Positions 47,079 through 58,088 of a DNA stretch of 64,000 nt are shown in pieces; position 1 is the stretch's first letter; each line of letters begins with the position of its first letter. The stretch comes from Triticum aestivum (taxonomy: Eukaryota > Streptophyta > Magnoliopsida > Poales > Poaceae): positions 524,897,184-524,961,183 of the forward strand of contig NC_057795.1 in NCBI RefSeq assembly GCF_018294505.1. Reading direction: 5' to 3'. The notes under the pieces were generated by a model that did not search any database, was not told the DNA's origin, and was given only the letters and a program-made list of their open reading frames with translations. Both the position numbers and the translations under genes were made by a program.

Positions 47079-49170
47079 ATGCCAGGATCACAAGACGACG
47101 AGATTGACTGGGAGAATTTATCGAACAAGGAGCTTCATGATAAGTTTCAGCAAATGATGACTGAACAGGTGCAAGATGTGCTGAACAATTTTGAAGAGGC
47201 CATGGAGAAGATCACTGGCCTTGAGAAGACGTTCGAAACAAAGCTCGATAACAAGTTTAATGAATTGCTCACGCGTCTTCCACCACCACCACCCGCTGCA
47301 CCTAACGCACCTCTCCAACAACAACAACAACGACGACTACCTCCACGTCGCGAAACAGACCTCCGCCGAGCAAGCCGTGTTCCTCTTGCGTCTGGCCAAA
47401 CTGTTGGTGCTGCTGTTGATACTTCTGTGGCTCCTGCTGCTGATGCGGAGGAGGATGATTATGTGGGAGATTATGAGGATGAGGTTGATCAAAATCAGCA
47501 CTACGTGCAGCCACCTGTACCACCACCAGCAGGTCGACCTCAGGTATATATTCGTAATGGTAGGCCTGCACCACCAGCTCAGGTACGAGATGATGTCCAT
47601 ATTCCTAAACTGAAATTGAATATTCCACCATTTGAGGGTAGATATGTTCCTGATATATATCTTACTTGGGAGTTAGAAACTGAATAACATTTTACATGTT
47701 TACAATATCCCGAGGAGAGACGGGTTGCTGCTGCTGTTTGTGCTTTCACTAGTTTTGCATGTGTCTGGTGGTCTGAACATTGTAGATTATATCCTATTCC
47801 AACTACTTGGGCTGCTTTGAAAACCGCTATGCGTACGCGTTGGGTTCCACCATATTATCAACGTGAATTGCTTCAAAAATTGCAGCGTTTAAGACAAGGA
47901 AAAAATTCTGTAGAAGAATATTATCAGGAATTACAAACTGGCATGATTCGATGTGGTATTGTTGAGGAGAATGAAGCTATGCTTGCACGTTTTCTGGGTG
48001 GATTAAATAGAGAGATTCAGACCATTCTAGACTATAAGGAGTATACTAATATCACTCGTTTATTCCATCTTGCTTGTAAAGCTGAACGTGAAGTGCAGGA
48101 TCGACAAGCATTGGCGCGAACTAACTTTTCTGCAGGCCGACCTTCATCATGGACACCGCGTGCATCTTCTACTGCACCAGCATCTCAATCAGGTGCCTCC
48201 TACAGCCGTGATACAAGAAAACAGGAACAACCACCATTATCTGCCAAGAGCGCACCTGCCGGGCCTGCACGGAGTTCTTCTTCTTCCAGGGCATCAACAG
48301 GGCACACAAGTGATATTATTCATTGTCGTTGAAAGGGAGGAGGTCATTATGCGAGAGAATGCAAATCTCCGCGTGTGATGATTGCTACCGAGGGTGGTGG
48401 ATTTGAGTCCGCTAGTGACTATGATGAGGAGATATTGGCTCTTATTACACGTGAAGAACATGGTGGAGATGATTCTGATCATGAGACGCAATACATGGCT
48501 CCTGAAGACGCTGACAGGTATGAATGTTTAGTTGCTCAACGTGTTTTGAGTGTGCAGGTCACACAAGCTGAGCAAAATCAGAGGCACAATTTGTTCCATA
48601 CCAAGGGAGTTGTGAAGGAACGTTCTGTGCGCGTCATAATAGACGGAGGGAGCTGCAACAACTTGGCTAGCATGGAGATGGTGGAGAAGCTTTCTCTCAC
48701 CACAAGACCACATCCACATCCTTACTACATCCAATGGTTCAACAACAGCGGCAAGGTTAAGGTAACACGTACTGTTCGTGTGCATTTTAGTATCTCTACA
48801 TGTGCTGATTATGTTGATTGTGATGTGGTACCTATGCAAGCATGTTCCTTATTACTTGGTAGACCATGGCAATTTGATAAAAATTCTGTACACCATGGTA
48901 GAAACAATCACTATACTCTTGTTCATCAGGATAAAAATATTACTTTGCTTCCTATGACTCCTGATTCCATTTTGAAAGATGATATTAATAGAGCTAATAA
49001 AGCAAAACAGGAGAAGAATAAGAGTGAAAATCAGATTGTGGCAAAAGAATTTGAGCAACAAATGAAGCCTAATAATAAACCATCTAGTGTTGCTTCTGAA
49101 ATTAAATTGAAAAGTGCATGTTTACTTGCCACCAAATCTGATATTGATGAGCTAGATTTCAGCTGTTTGC
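47079..49170 (+). pseudogene. CRM-A Gag-protease with two stops and a frameshift
   Basis: ATG at 47079 (MPGSQDDEIDWE). CAA to TAA at 47685-47687 inside the Gag core. The zinc knuckle is destroyed: its start reads IIHCR and then TGA at 48330-48332. The protease-like region ([22 protein letters not shown]) is intact. Five bases are missing after TTTCAGC (about 49163), shifting the frame before RT. Confidence 0.88.
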
Positions 49171-52100
49171 TATGCTTTTGTGTGCAAAGAGGCATTATTT
49201 TCATTCGAGGACGCGCCTTCCTCTTTGCCTCCTGCTGTCACTAACATTTTGCAGGAGTTCGCTGACGTTTTTCCACAAGACGTGCCACCGGGATTACCGC
49301 CTATTCGAGGGATTGAGCATCAGATTGACTTAATTCCCGGTGCTTCACTTCCAAACCGTGCACCATACCGTACCAATCCAGAGGAGACGAAGGAGATTAT
49401 GCGTCAAGTACAAGAGCTTCTCGACAAAGGTTATATACGCGAATCCCTTAGTCCTTGTGCTGTTCCTATTATTCTAGTGCCGAAAAAGGATGGTACATCA
49501 CGTATGTGTGTTGATTGTAGAGGCATTAATAATATTACTATTCGTTATCGTCATCCTATTCCTAGGCTAGATGATATGCTTGATGAATTGAGTGGCTCTA
49601 CAATATTGTCCAAAGTTAATTTGCGTAGTGGCTACCATCAAATTCGTATGAAATTGGGAGATGATTGGAAAACAGCATTTAAAACTAAGTTTAGATTATA
49701 TGAGTGGTTAGTCATGCCTTTTGGGTTAACTAATGCACCTAGTACTTTCATGAGATTAATGAACGAAGTTTTACGTGCTTTCATTGGACGATTTGTGGTA
49801 GTTTACTTTGATGACATATTGATTTATAGCAGATCTTTGGAAGAACATTTGGAACATTTACGTGCTGTTTTTATTGCTCTACGTGATGCACGTTTGTTTG
49901 GTAACCTTGGGAAGTGCACCTTTTGCACCGACCGAGTATCTTTTCTTGGCTATGTTGTTACTCCATAGGGAATTGAAGTTGATAAAGCCAAGATTGAAGC
50001 TATTGAGAGTTGGCCGCAGCCCAAAACGGTCACACAAGTGAGGAGTCTTCTTGGCCTCGCTGGATTCTATAGGCGTTTTGTGAGAGATTTCAGCACCATT
50101 GCTGCACCTCTCAATGAGCTTACAAAGAAAGATGTGCCTTTTCTTTGGGGTACCGCACAGGAAGAAGCCTTCACGGTATTGAAAGATAAGTTGACACATG
50201 CTCCTTTACTCCAACTTCCTGATTTTAATAAGACTTTTGAGCTTGAATGTGATGCTAGTGGAATTGGATTAGGAGGTGTGTTATTACAAGATGGCAAACC
50301 TGTTGCATACTTTTCTGAAAAATTGAGTGGGCCTAGTCTGAATTATTCTACTTATGATAAAGAATTATATGCTCTTGTTCGGACTTTAGAAACATGGCAA
50401 CATTATTTATGGCCCAAAGAATTTGTTATACATTCTGATCATGAATCTTTGAAACATATTAAAAGTCAAGCTAAACTGAATCGTAGACATGCTAAATGGG
50501 TTGAATTCATTGAGACTTTCCCTTATGTCATTAAACACAAGAAGGGAAAAGAAAATATTATTGCTGATGCATTGCCTCGTCGCTATACTATGCTTTCACA
50601 ACTTGACTTCAAAATATTTGGTTTGGAGACCATCAAAGATCAATATGTGCATGATGCTGATTTTAAAGATGTAATGCAGAATTGTAAAGAAGGAAGAATG
50701 TGGAACAAGTTTGTTGTTAACGATGGATTTGTGTTTCGTGCTAACAAGCTATGCATTCCAGCTAGCTCCGTTCGTCTTTTGTTGTTGCAGGAGGCGCATG
50801 GAGGAGGATTAATGGGACACTTTGGCGTGAAGAAGACGGAGGACGTACTTGCTACACATTTCTTTTGGCCAAAGATGAGACGGGATGTTGAGCGTTTTAT
50901 TGCTCGCTGCACTACTTGTCAAAAAGCTAAGTCACGACTCAATCCTCATGGTTTATATATGCCTTTGCCTGTACCTAGTGTTCCTTGGGAGGATATATCT
51001 ATGGACTTTGTTTTAGGTTTACCTCGAACAAAGAAGGGGAGGGATAGCATATTTGTTGTCGTGGATAGATTCTCGAAAATGGCACACTTTATACCATGTC
51101 ATAAAAGCGATGATGCTGTTAATGTTGCTGATTTGTTCTTTCGTGAAATTATTCGCTTGCATGGTGTGCCAAATACTATTGTTTCAGATCGTGATACTAA
51201 ATTTCTTAGCCACTTTTGGAGATGTTTATGGGCAAAGTTGGGGACTAAACTGCTTTTTAGTACTACTTGTCACCCCCAAACTGATGGACAAACTGAAGTA
51301 GTCAATAGAACGTTGTCTACTATGCTTAGGGCTGTTTTGAAGAATAATAAGAAAATGTGGGAGGAATGCTTGCCTCATATTGGATTTGCTTATAATCGTT
51401 CATTGCATTCTACTACTAAGATGTGCCCTTTTGAAGTTGTGTATGGTTTCCTACCTCGTGCACCTATTGATTTGTTGCCTCTTCCATCTTCGGAGAAGGT
51501 TAATTTTGATGCTAAACAACGTGCTGAATTGATTTTAAAAATGCATGAGTTAACTAAGGAAAACATTGAGCGTATGAATGCTAAATATAAACTTGCTGGA
51601 GATAAGGGTAGAAAACATGTTGTGTTTGCAGCTGGAGATCTTGTTTGCTTACATTTGCGTAAGGATAGATTTCCTGATTTGCGCAAATCAAAGTTAATGC
51701 CACGTGCTGATGGTCCCTTTAAGGTGTTAGAGAAAATAAATGATAATGCATATAAACTTGAGCTGCCTGCAGATTTTGGGGTTAGTCCCACTTTTAACAT
51801 TGCAGATTTGAAGCCTTATTTGGGTGAGGAAGATGAACTTCCGTCGAGGACGACTTCATTTCAAGAAGGGGAGGATGATGAGGACATCAATACAATTGTT
51901 ACACCCACAGCCCCTACTGCTATACATACTGGACCAATTACTAGAGCTCGTGCACGCCAACTAAATTACCAGGTACTTTCGTTTCTTGGTAATGAATCTA
52001 ATGTTCATGAGAATATGATGCTGCCTAAATTGGATACATTTGTTTTGCTTACAAATGAAGGGCCTAGCTTGGAGAAGGATGAACATTGTAGCAAGAACAA

Positions 52101-52179
52101 GCATGGAGATGATGGCATGCGCAAGGGGAACAAGAACGGAGTTACAAGTGATGATTTCAGGACTTTGAAGCCACCATAA
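49171..52179 (+). pseudogene. CRM-A Pol: RT with catalytic Asp lost, RNaseH, integrase
   Basis: The RT motif KVDLRSGY reads KVNLRSGY (codon about 49618), replacing the first catalytic Asp; YFDD is kept. CAG to TAG at 49966-49968 ends RT after VTP. From there to 52179 RNase H and integrase are open, with DALPRR for DALSRR and the integrase triad intact. It ends in LTR A14. Confidence 0.88.
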
Positions 52180-52792
52180 TGGGTGCATGACGCCTTGGAC
52201 GAAATATACAAGATGCCACTTCATAAATTTCGTCCCGAGGCTATTATAGGTGCTGCGTCACCTTTTTATTGGGCCAGGCGCATGTAATTTCGAAATACAT
52301 TAGTATAGGCTATTTTTAGAGTCCGTATGTGTGGGGAAACAAGAGATAGGGTTGATTTCGGACCCCTCCACCAAGGGCCACGAAATTCCCCCCTCTTCCT
52401 CCATATATACAGCCCTTAGGGCATCGTTTAGACTTTGGGTTTTGTTTAGATTAAAAGTTCGCCATAGCTGCAACTTTGCGTACTTCGTTTGTGTTCAACG
52501 ACCAGACAAAGGCGTCACAGAACCCCACCTTGATCAATAAAGCTTTCATCTTATATTCGCAATATCCAGATTGCAATCTTTGTTTCTTGCTTGTTCTTCA
52601 TTTGCTCGCAGGAAACAGACCCTCGTGGTCAGGTTGATCGTGCTCCGGCGTGGTCAATAACCTCTCGGAGTTGGTTTAGCGATTACAAAGGCGCAACGTC
52701 CTCGCACGTTCGTAGTCGGATCGTCAAAGTCGACTGCCACCAAAGCGATATCCATCATCTCATCGAAAGACGGGACACCTTTGCCTCTATCA
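51876..52792 (+). repeat. CRM-A LTR A14 (3' LTR)
   Basis: 917 bp, PPT before it, intact ends, followed by TSD GGCGT. Confidence 0.93.
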
Positions 52793-52937
52793 GGCGTGGT
52801 CAATAACCTCTCGGAGTTGGTTTAGCGATTGCTAAGGCGCAACGTCGTGCACGTTTGTAGTCGGATCGTCAAAGTCATCTTCACCAAATCGATAGTTATC
52901 ATCTCATCGAAAGATCGGGACACCTTTGCCTCTATCA

Positions 52938-53237
52938 GTTGTAGCATGTAAATTTGATGCAAGTAAAGTTTATTCACCAATGTTGGGATGGTTTAATGAT
53001 GAACATTGTCAATCTTTTGAAATGAATAAGAGCTTCACTTATATGTGCAAACTGAGTTGCAATATTTTCATTCCTTCTACTTCTTGTGCTAATTTTTTGG
53101 CTTTACATTTTATGAACTATGCAAGTTACTCATCTGTTCATGTGTCATATATACAACATGTACACCTTGTGTCTTTTGTTAGCCACATTTCAGATTAAGC
53201 AACGCCGAGGACGGCTTTATTTTCAAGAAGGGGAGGA
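52938..53237 (+). pseudogene. CRM-B acidic tail, 3' end of the interrupted frame
   Basis: Resumes after the solo LTR with VACKFDASKVYSPMLGWFNDEHCQSFEMNKSFTYMCKLSC, as in 7450-7600. A shorter spacer follows, then [15 protein letters not shown] and the PPT. No known enzyme domain. It proves that 43289-52937 is an insertion. Confidence 0.8.
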
Positions 53238-53851
53238 TGATGAGGACATGACTACCTTGGATATGACCAAAAATATTGCATACATGCATATTTGTCAGGT
53301 GATTTCTAGTGCAAACTATTCAATAATCTATTTATGTTATCTAGAACAAAAATACTTCACACACTTTTGTGTTTTGTCTAATTGCAGGCGTATGCGACAT
53401 TTGTACAATCCACATATGAAGATAAGGAAGAAAGAGATGTTTATTTGATGTTCAAAAAGTTCTCTCACGTCACTTTTGGCCCAAGAGAAGATAGAGTCCA
53501 AGTCTCTCACGTTCTGGACTCAGATTTGGACTGCACAGACATACCTGACTCAAAACATCAACAACTTTTTCATACGGACTCCGAATTGGGTGACTCTTTT
53601 TTTGTTGGAAAGTAGATTTAGTGCTCTTTCCACACCAATTGGATTCACCTTAAAATTCGCCCGGAGCGTTGAGTTATGGATGAAACAATCTGATGCTGTA
53701 GCAAAATCCGAGTCAAACTACAAGTCCAAAGGTGTTACGTCACCTCCACTTGCGCCTATTGGCCTTGTACGACCTAAGGTCAGTTTTAGGCTGCCTTGGG
53801 ATGTCCTCCCACCTCCTTGGCCGCCACCTTTTGCTCCTATATAAGTAGATC
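53238..53851 (+). repeat. CRM-B 3' LTR, cut after the TATA box
   Basis: Starts TGATGAGGACATGAC after GAAGGGGAGGA; breaks at AAGTAGATC where a minus-strand CRM-A LTR starts. R-U5 is not in the window. Confidence 0.9.
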
Positions 53852-54862
53852 TGATAGAGGCAAAGGTGTCCCGTCTTTCGATGAGATGATGGATTTCGCT
53901 TTGGTGGAAGTCGACTTTGACGATCCGACTACGAACGTGCGAGGATGTCGCGCCTTAGCAATCGCTAAACCAACTCCAAGAGGTTATTGACCACGCCGGA
54001 GCACGATCAACCTGACCACGAGGGTCTGTTTCCTGCGAGCAAACGAAGAACAAGCAAGAAACTGAGATTGCAATCTGGATATTGCGAATATAAGATGAAA
54101 GCTTTATTGATCAAGGTGGGTTTCTGTGACGCCTTTGTCTGGTCGTTGAACACAAACGAAGTATGCGAAGTTCCAGCTATGGCGAACTTTTAATCTAAAC
54201 AAAACCCAAAGTCTAAACGGTGCCCTAAGGGCTGTATATATGGAGGAAGAGAGGGGGAATTTCGTGGCCCTTGGTGGAGGGGTCCGAAATCAACCCTATC
54301 TCTTGTTTCCCCACACATACGGACTCTAAAAATAGCCTATACTTATGTATTTCGAAATTACATGGGCCTGGCCCAATAAAAAGGTGACGCAGCACCTATA
54401 ATAGCCTCGGGACGAAATTTATGAAGTGGCATCTTGTATATTTCATCCATGGCTTCATGCACCCATTATGGTGGCTTCAAAGTCCTGAAATCATCACTTG
54501 TAACTCCGTTGTTGTTTCCCTTGCGCGTGGCATCATCTCCATGCTTGTTCTTGCTCCAATGTTCATCCTTCTCCAAGCTAGGCCCTTCATTTGTAAGCAA
54601 AACAAATGTATCCAATTTAGGCAGCATCATATTCTCATGAACATTAGAATCATTACCAAGAAACGAAAGTACCTAATAATTTAATTGGCGTGCGCCAGCT
54701 CTAGTAATTGGTCCCATATATGTAGCAGTAGGGGCTGTGGGTGTAACAATGGTATTGGTCCATATATGTAGCAGTAGTTGGCGTGCGCGAGCTCTACTAA
54801 TTGGTCCAGTATGTATAGCGGCAGGGGTTGTGGGTGTAACAATGGTATTGATGTCCTCATCA
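53852..54862 (-). repeat. Recombinant CRM-A LTR A9 with internal tandem duplication
   Basis: 1011 bp, intact ends. The extra 90 or so bp is a second copy of the LTR start region: one copy (54685-54757) is subfamily II, the other (54778-54862) subfamily I. There is no PBS or PPT on either side. Flanks AGATC and CAAAA do not match, so it joins two formerly separate loci. Confidence 0.88.
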
Positions 54863-57171
54863 CAAAAGGGCATTCCTGGCATCGGTCAATATATATGTGG
54901 AAACGATATCTCCTCTATAGAGGACAAGAAATTCTGGGGCAATCAGGCAAAAAGCGCACGAGAAAATGAAGTACTTTCAAGGACTGCCATAGAATGGAGA
55001 GATGTTCACTAAAACGGTCATAATTTTGTCATTCGGAGCCCGTGTCGGACCCATAAGTACTAAAACTGCTCGCGGCGAGCGCGGGAATCCAAAAAATACT
55101 CTCCGCTTCCGCTAGGAGGCCCGGAGTACCCTCAAATTCAGCCTTAAGCAGGACTTTTTGGCCCTGAAAGTTAAAGAACATCATTCATCGCTGTTTTTCA
55201 GACAACTTTCTGAACCCATTGGCACTTCCTTTTGAAGGAAATTCGAGAGATTATGTTGCTTATAGACATTAGCCCCCCTGGTAGGGACAAATGTACCTTT
55301 CTGCAGATGCTCTATGATCCGGGCAATCTCATTTGGCCGTAAATTGAAGAAAATCCAAAGGCTACATGCCTTATTCTCCTTGTTTTTGCCGGATGGCATG
55401 CTGTAACTCATGCGCGTGAAAGCCAAGAACAAAAGGGCATTCCTGGCATCGGTCAATATATATGTGGAAACGATATCTCCTCTATAGAGGACAAGAAATT
55501 CTGGGGCAATCAAGCAAATAGCGCACGAGAAAATGATGTACTTTCAAGGACTGCCATAGAATGGACAGATGTTCACTAAAACGGTCATAATTTTGTCATT
55601 CGGAGCCCGTGTCGGACCCATAAGTAATCAAACTGCTCGCGGCGAGCGCGCGAATCCAAAAAAATAGTCCCTGCTTCCGCCAGGAGGCCCGGAGTACCCT
55701 CAAATTCAGCCTTAAGCAGGACTTTTTGGCCCTGGAAGTCAAAGAACATCATTCGTCGCTATTTTTCACACAAGTTTCTGAACCCATTGGCACTTCCTTT
55801 TGAAGGAAATTCAAGAGATTATGTTGCTTATAGACACTAGCCCCCTGGTAGGGACAAATGTACCTTTCTGCAGATGCTCTATGATCCGGGCAATCTCATT
55901 TGGCCATAAATTAAAGAAAATCCAGCGGCTATATGCCTTATTCTCCTTGTTTTTGCCGGATGGCATGCTGTAACTCAAGTGCGTGAAAGCCAAGAACAAA
56001 AGGGCATTTCTGGCATCGGTCAATATATATGTGGAAACGATATGTCCTCTATAGAGGACAAGAAATTTTGGGGCAATCAGGAAAAATCGCACGAGAAAAT
56101 GAAGTACTTTCAAGGACTGCCATAGAATGGACAGATGTTCACTAAAACGGTCATAATTTTGTCATTCGGAGCCCGTGTCGGACCCATAAGTACTCAAACT
56201 GCTCGCGGCGAGCGCGCGAATCCAAAAAATACTCCCCGCTTGCGGCAGGAGGCCCGGAGTACCCTCAAATTCAGCCTTAAGCAGGACTTTTTGGCCCTGA
56301 AAGTCAAAGAACATCATTCGTTGCTGTTTTTCAAACAAGTTTCTGAACCCATTGGCACTTCCTTTTGAAGGAAATTCGAGAGATTATGTTGCTTATAGAC
56401 ACTAGCCCCCCTGGTAGGGACAAACATACCTTTCTACAGATGCTCTAAGATCCGGGCAATCTGATTTGGTCATAAATTAAAGAAAATCCAGCGGCTATAT
56501 GCCTTATTCTCCTTGTTTTCGCCGGATGGCATGCTGTAACTCATGCGCGTGAAAGCCAAGAACAAAAGGGCATTCCTGGCATCGTGTCAAATATATGTGG
56601 AAACGATATCTCCTCTATAGAGGACAAGAAATTCTGGGGCAATCAGGCAAAAAGCGCACGAGAAAATGAAGTACTTTCAAGGACTGCCATAGAATGTTCA
56701 CTAAAACGGTCATAATTTTGTCATTCGGAGCCCGTGTCGGACCCATAAGTACTCAAACTGCTCACGGCGAGCACGGGAATCCAAAAAATACTCCCCTCTT
56801 CCGCCAGGAGGCCCGGAGTACCCTCAAATTCAGCCTTAAGCAGGACTTTTTGGCCCTGAAAGTTAAAGAACATCATTCGTCGTTGTTTTTCAGACAAGTT
56901 TCTGAACCCATTGGCACTTCCTTTTGAAGGAAATTCTGGAGATTATGTTGCTTATAGACATTAGCCCCCCTGGTAGGGACAAACGTACCTTTCTGCAGAT
57001 GCTCTATGATCCGGGCAATCTCATTTGACCGTAAATTGAAGAAAATCCAAAGGCTACATGCCTTATTCTCCTTGTTTTTGCCGGATGGCATGCTGTAACT
57101 CATGTGCGTGAAAGCCAAAACAAAAGGGCATTCCTGGCATCGGTCAATATATATGTGGAAACGATATCTCC
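54863..57171. repeat. Tandem satellite, monomer about 566 bp, about four copies
   Basis: The landmark CAAAAGGGCATTCC or its variant starts at 54863, 55430, 55997, 56563 and 57121: spacings 567, 567, 566 and 558. Head-to-tail and highly similar throughout. The short open frames inside have no support. The monomer length agrees with a 566-bp wheat centromeric satellite (CentT566) as I recall it; sequence identity is unverified. Confidence 0.92.
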
Positions 57172-58088
57172 TGATATAAGCAAAGGTGTCCCGTCTTTCG
57201 ATGAGATGATGGATATCGCTTTCGTGGCAGTCGACTTTGACGATCCGACTACGAACATGCGAGGATGTCGCGCCTTAGCAATCGCTAAACCAACTTCGAG
57301 AGGTTATTGACCACGCCGGAGCACGATCAACCTGACCACGAGGGTCTGTTTCCTGCGAGCAAACAAAGAACAAGCAAGAAACTGAGATTGCAATCCGGAT
57401 ATTGCGAATATAAGATGAAAGCTTTATTGATCAAGGTGGGGTTTGTGACGCCTTTGTCTGGTCGTTGAACACAAACGAAGTACGCGAAGTTCCAGCTATG
57501 GCGAACTTTTAATCTAAACAAAACCCAAAGTCTAAACGATGCCCTAAGGGCTGTATATATGGAGGAAGAGGGGGGGAATTTCGTGGCCCTTGGTGGAGGG
57601 GTCCGAAATCAACCCTATCTCTTGTTTCCCCACACATACGGACTCTAAAAATAGCCTATACTTATGTATTTCGAAATTACATGGGCCTGGCCCAATAATA
57701 AGGTGACGCAGCACCTAAAATAGCCTCGGGACGAAATTTATGAAGTGGCATCTTGTATATTTCGTCCAAGGCTTCATGCACCCATTATGGTGGCTTCAAA
57801 GTCCTGAAATCATCACTTGTAACTCCGTTCTTGTTCCCCTTGCGCATGCCATCATCTCCATGCTTGTTCTTGCTCCAATGTTCATCCTTCTCCAAGCTAG
57901 GCCCTTCATTTGTAAGCAAAACAAATGTATCCAATTTAGGCAACATCATATTCTCATGAACATTAGAATCATTTCCAAGAAACCAATGTACCTGGTAATT
58001 TAGTTGGCGTGCACGAGCTCTAGTAATTGGTCCAGTATGTATAGCAGCAGGGGCTGTGGGTGTAACAATGGTATTGATGTCCTCATCA
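57172..58088 (-). repeat. CRM-A LTR A10
   Basis: 917 bp. The satellite-side end reads TGATATAAGCAAAGG, two or three bases off the usual TGATAGAGGCAAAGG. Mixed subfamily markers (ACCATTG with GCTATACATACTGG). Confidence 0.92.

Larger units (their letters stand above)
44131..52792 (+). mobile_element. CRM-A element with doubled 5' LTR, nested in the solo LTR
   Basis: TSD GGCGT at 44126-44130 and 52793-52797. Order: LTR A12, damaged LTR-LTR joint, LTR A13, PBS, leader, gag, PR, RT, RNaseH, INT, LTR A14. Nearly full length, but with several stops, a 5-bp deletion and an RT active-site change. Confidence 0.92.
43289..52937 (+). repeat. Solo CRM-B LTR (interrupted by a CRM-A element)
   Basis: Two parts, 43289-44130 and 52798-52937, sum to 982 bp, one CRM-B LTR length. 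GTTGT at 43284-43288 and 52938-52942 is its TSD. The intervening 44131-52792 carries its own TSD. Most likely formed by LTR-LTR recombination of a full CRM-B insertion. Confidence 0.92.
39886..53851 (+). mobile_element. CRM-B element, second subtype, carrying a two-level nested insertion
   Basis: Chimeric 5' LTR (39886-40859), PBS, leader, gag-tail (to 43288, resuming 52938-53237), 3' LTR start (53238-53851). Interrupted by a solo CRM-B LTR that itself holds a CRM-A element. Left flank GCTTA; the right end is lost where the LTR at 53852 cuts in. Its Gag is well diverged from the copy at 4558, so CRM-B has at least two subtypes. Confidence 0.87.

Noticed and set aside
55181..57118. Frames of 77-110 codons within the satellite
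   Set aside because: Repeat once per monomer, on both strands, with no domain. Satellite monomers often keep short frames by chance.
54863..57171. Satellite as a derivative of the CRM-B LTR
   Set aside because: A few short similar strings (for example around AACCCATTGG) were noticed, but they are too short and scattered to support common origin without an alignment.
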